Positions 4,678 through 5,450 of a stretch of 5,450 nt of DNA are shown piece after piece. The notes beneath the pieces were generated by a model that worked only from the letters and a program-made list of their open reading frames with translations, was not told where the DNA came from and did no database searches. This DNA comes from an uncultured Clostridia bacterium. Its GTDB lineage: Bacteria; Bacillota; Clostridia; Oscillospirales; Ruminococcaceae. Location: contig CANQKG010000107.1 in the NCBI GenBank assembly GCA_947624425.1, positions 1 through 5,450 on the forward strand. The letters are read 5' to 3'. The position numbers and the translations under genes are program-made. The number at the start of each line of letters is the position of its first letter. Position 1 is the first letter of the stretch.

Positions 4678-5340
4678 ATGCCCCGAAGTGTATCAAAATA
4701 TGTGGTTTGTCCGAAATGTAACCAGCAAACCTCAACCGACATAGTGATAAGCGGTAATACAACCGAGGATTCCGATTTGAGGAATGTTGTTTTTTCAGAG
4801 AGTATTTTCCGTTGGAAATGTAAAAAATGCGGCTTCAGTTCAAAATATCAGCACCCGTTTCTGTATAATGATGTCGAGCGTAAGTTTATGGTCTACTATA
4901 TACCTCAGGTCGAAAGACAAAAGGTGGTTGATGCAAAGCTTGAAGCTGAATTTGCCGGATTATCCGATATCAGAAAACGAATAGTACCTGATATAAATTC
5001 AATGAAGGAAAAAATAATTGTTTTTGAGAGAGGAATAAATGACCTTGCTTTGGAGCTGACAAAACTTGCTGTTTCCGAGATCGTTTCAAAGGAAACCGGA
5101 CATACGGTTTATTCCGGATATTTTACCGATATGAACGAGGAGCAAAATACAATAAGCTTTCAGTTCTTTGTCGGCGGGGATAAACGCTCATATATACAGT
5201 CCGCAAGACTTGAGGTGTACAAACATTCCCTTGAGATGGTGAAGAAAAAATTTGCGGGGGATGAAAAACAACAGGGATTTCTTAATATCGGCAGACAATG
5301 GGCGAAAAATGCCCTTGATACATACAAAGGCTCACGTTAG
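4678..5340 (+). CDS. CpXC-domain zinc-ribbon protein, function unknown
   Basis: A 220-residue, probably cytoplasmic protein with no signal peptide or membrane segment visible. The N-terminus has a CPKC motif (Cys11, Cys14) and then CKKC (Cys48, Cys51), a likely zinc ribbon. After it comes YQHPFLYNDVERKFMVYYIP (57-76), the stretch that I associate with the CpXC domain (a Pfam family of unknown function named for this Cys-Pro-x-Cys motif). Residues 77-140 look helical and charged, with ERGINDLALELTKLAVSEI resembling the helical tails of this family. Residues 141-220 form a more beta-rich part and a final helix (FLNIGRQWAKNALDTY). The gene has its own promoter, a possible operator, and much more AT-rich codon use (many ATA, AGA and AAA codons) than the ribosomal genes. 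That may mean horizontal transfer, or simply weaker expression. Domain call is fairly sure; function is unknown. Confidence 0.8.
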   Translation: MPRSVSKYVVCPKCNQQTSTDIVISGNTTEDSDLRNVVFSESIFRWKCKKCGFSSKYQHPFLYNDVERKFMVYYIPQVERQKVVDAKLEAEFAGLSDIRKRIVPDINSMKEKIIVFERGINDLALELTKLAVSEIVSKETGHTVYSGYFTDMNEEQNTISFQFFVGGDKRSYIQSARLEVYKHSLEMVKKKFAGDEKQQGFLNIGRQWAKNALDTYKGSR

Positions 5341-5345
5341 GAGCC
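5329..5345 (+). other. Short hairpin at the end of the CpXC gene
   Basis: GGCTC (5329-5333) and GAGCC (5341-5345) form a 5-base stem with a 7-base loop that contains the TAG stop. Only a weak TTTT follows, about 10 bases later (5356-5359). It is a poor terminator at best, so transcription may continue beyond the window. Confidence 0.3.
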
Positions 5346-5386
5346 GTAACATACCTTTTCCGGGTGTGAATCTTAATTTTGCTTAG

Positions 5387-5419
5387 TTGACATTGGCGTT
5401 TTCAATGTTTGGGCATAAT
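5387..5419 (+). promoter_or_regulatory. Possible promoter for a downstream gene
   Basis: A perfect TTGACA (5387-5392) and a good CATAAT (5414-5419, 5 of 6) lie in the AT-rich tail, but 21 bases apart, which is too long for a strong sigma-A promoter. An alternative -35, TTGGCG (5393-5398), gives a 15-base spacer. Either would read rightward out of the window. The remaining tail (5341-5386, 5420-5450) holds no gene that I can support. Confidence 0.3.
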
Positions 5420-5450
5420 TTGGAAAAAAATATGGATTTTTTTAAAAAAA

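Noticed and set aside
5393..5410. A sigma-54 type promoter (TTGGCG element)
   Set aside because: The required GC at the -12 position is missing at the correct 10-base distance from the GG.

Overview
The window is the distal part of a long ribosomal-protein (spc/alpha) cluster, read entirely on the + strand, followed by an unrelated AT-rich gene. In order: the 3' end of adk, map, a small KOW-domain protein gene, infA, rpmJ, rpsM, rpsK, rpsD, rpoA and rplQ. A strong Rho-independent terminator follows, then a textbook sigma-A promoter driving a CpXC-domain zinc-ribbon protein, then about 110 bases of AT-rich DNA. The order adk-map-KOW-infA-rpmJ, the near-perfect GGAGG ribosome binding sites, the zinc-binding forms of Adk, S4 and L36, and rpsD lying inside the cluster point to a Firmicute of class Clostridia. 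A fairly GC-rich member such as an Oscillospiraceae/Ruminococcaceae-type gut bacterium is my inference; the species cannot be read from the window.

Region 1-956 holds two enzymes that travel with the spc operon: adenylate kinase (nucleotide balance) and methionine aminopeptidase (N-terminal Met removal from new proteins). Region 962-1661 holds a KOW RNA-binding protein, translation initiation factor IF-1 (with a TTG start) and ribosomal protein L36. Region 1687-4537 is the alpha operon: S13, S11, S4, RNA polymerase alpha and L17. Gaps are short (5 to 25 bases) except infA-rpmJ (95 bases) and rpsD-rpoA (99 bases); both contain inverted repeats that may be RNA-level control elements.

Region 4538-5450 is different in kind. 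The hairpin and T-tract at 4548-4599 end the cluster. A promoter with a 17-base spacer (4610-4638), overlapped by a 6-base inverted repeat that could be an operator, starts the CpXC gene at 4678. Base use shifts sharply: a sampled line in rpoA (3781-3840) has 36 G+C of 60, a sampled line in the CpXC gene (4981-5040) has 14 of 60. The ecf transporter/truA/rplM/rpsI genes that often follow rplQ in Firmicutes are not present here, so this is a synteny break and possibly an acquired or strain-variable locus.

I see no tRNA, rRNA, CRISPR array, transposase or clear novel multi-gene system. The most promising loci for new biology are the CpXC gene with its putative operator and the two intergenic hairpins in the ribosomal cluster.
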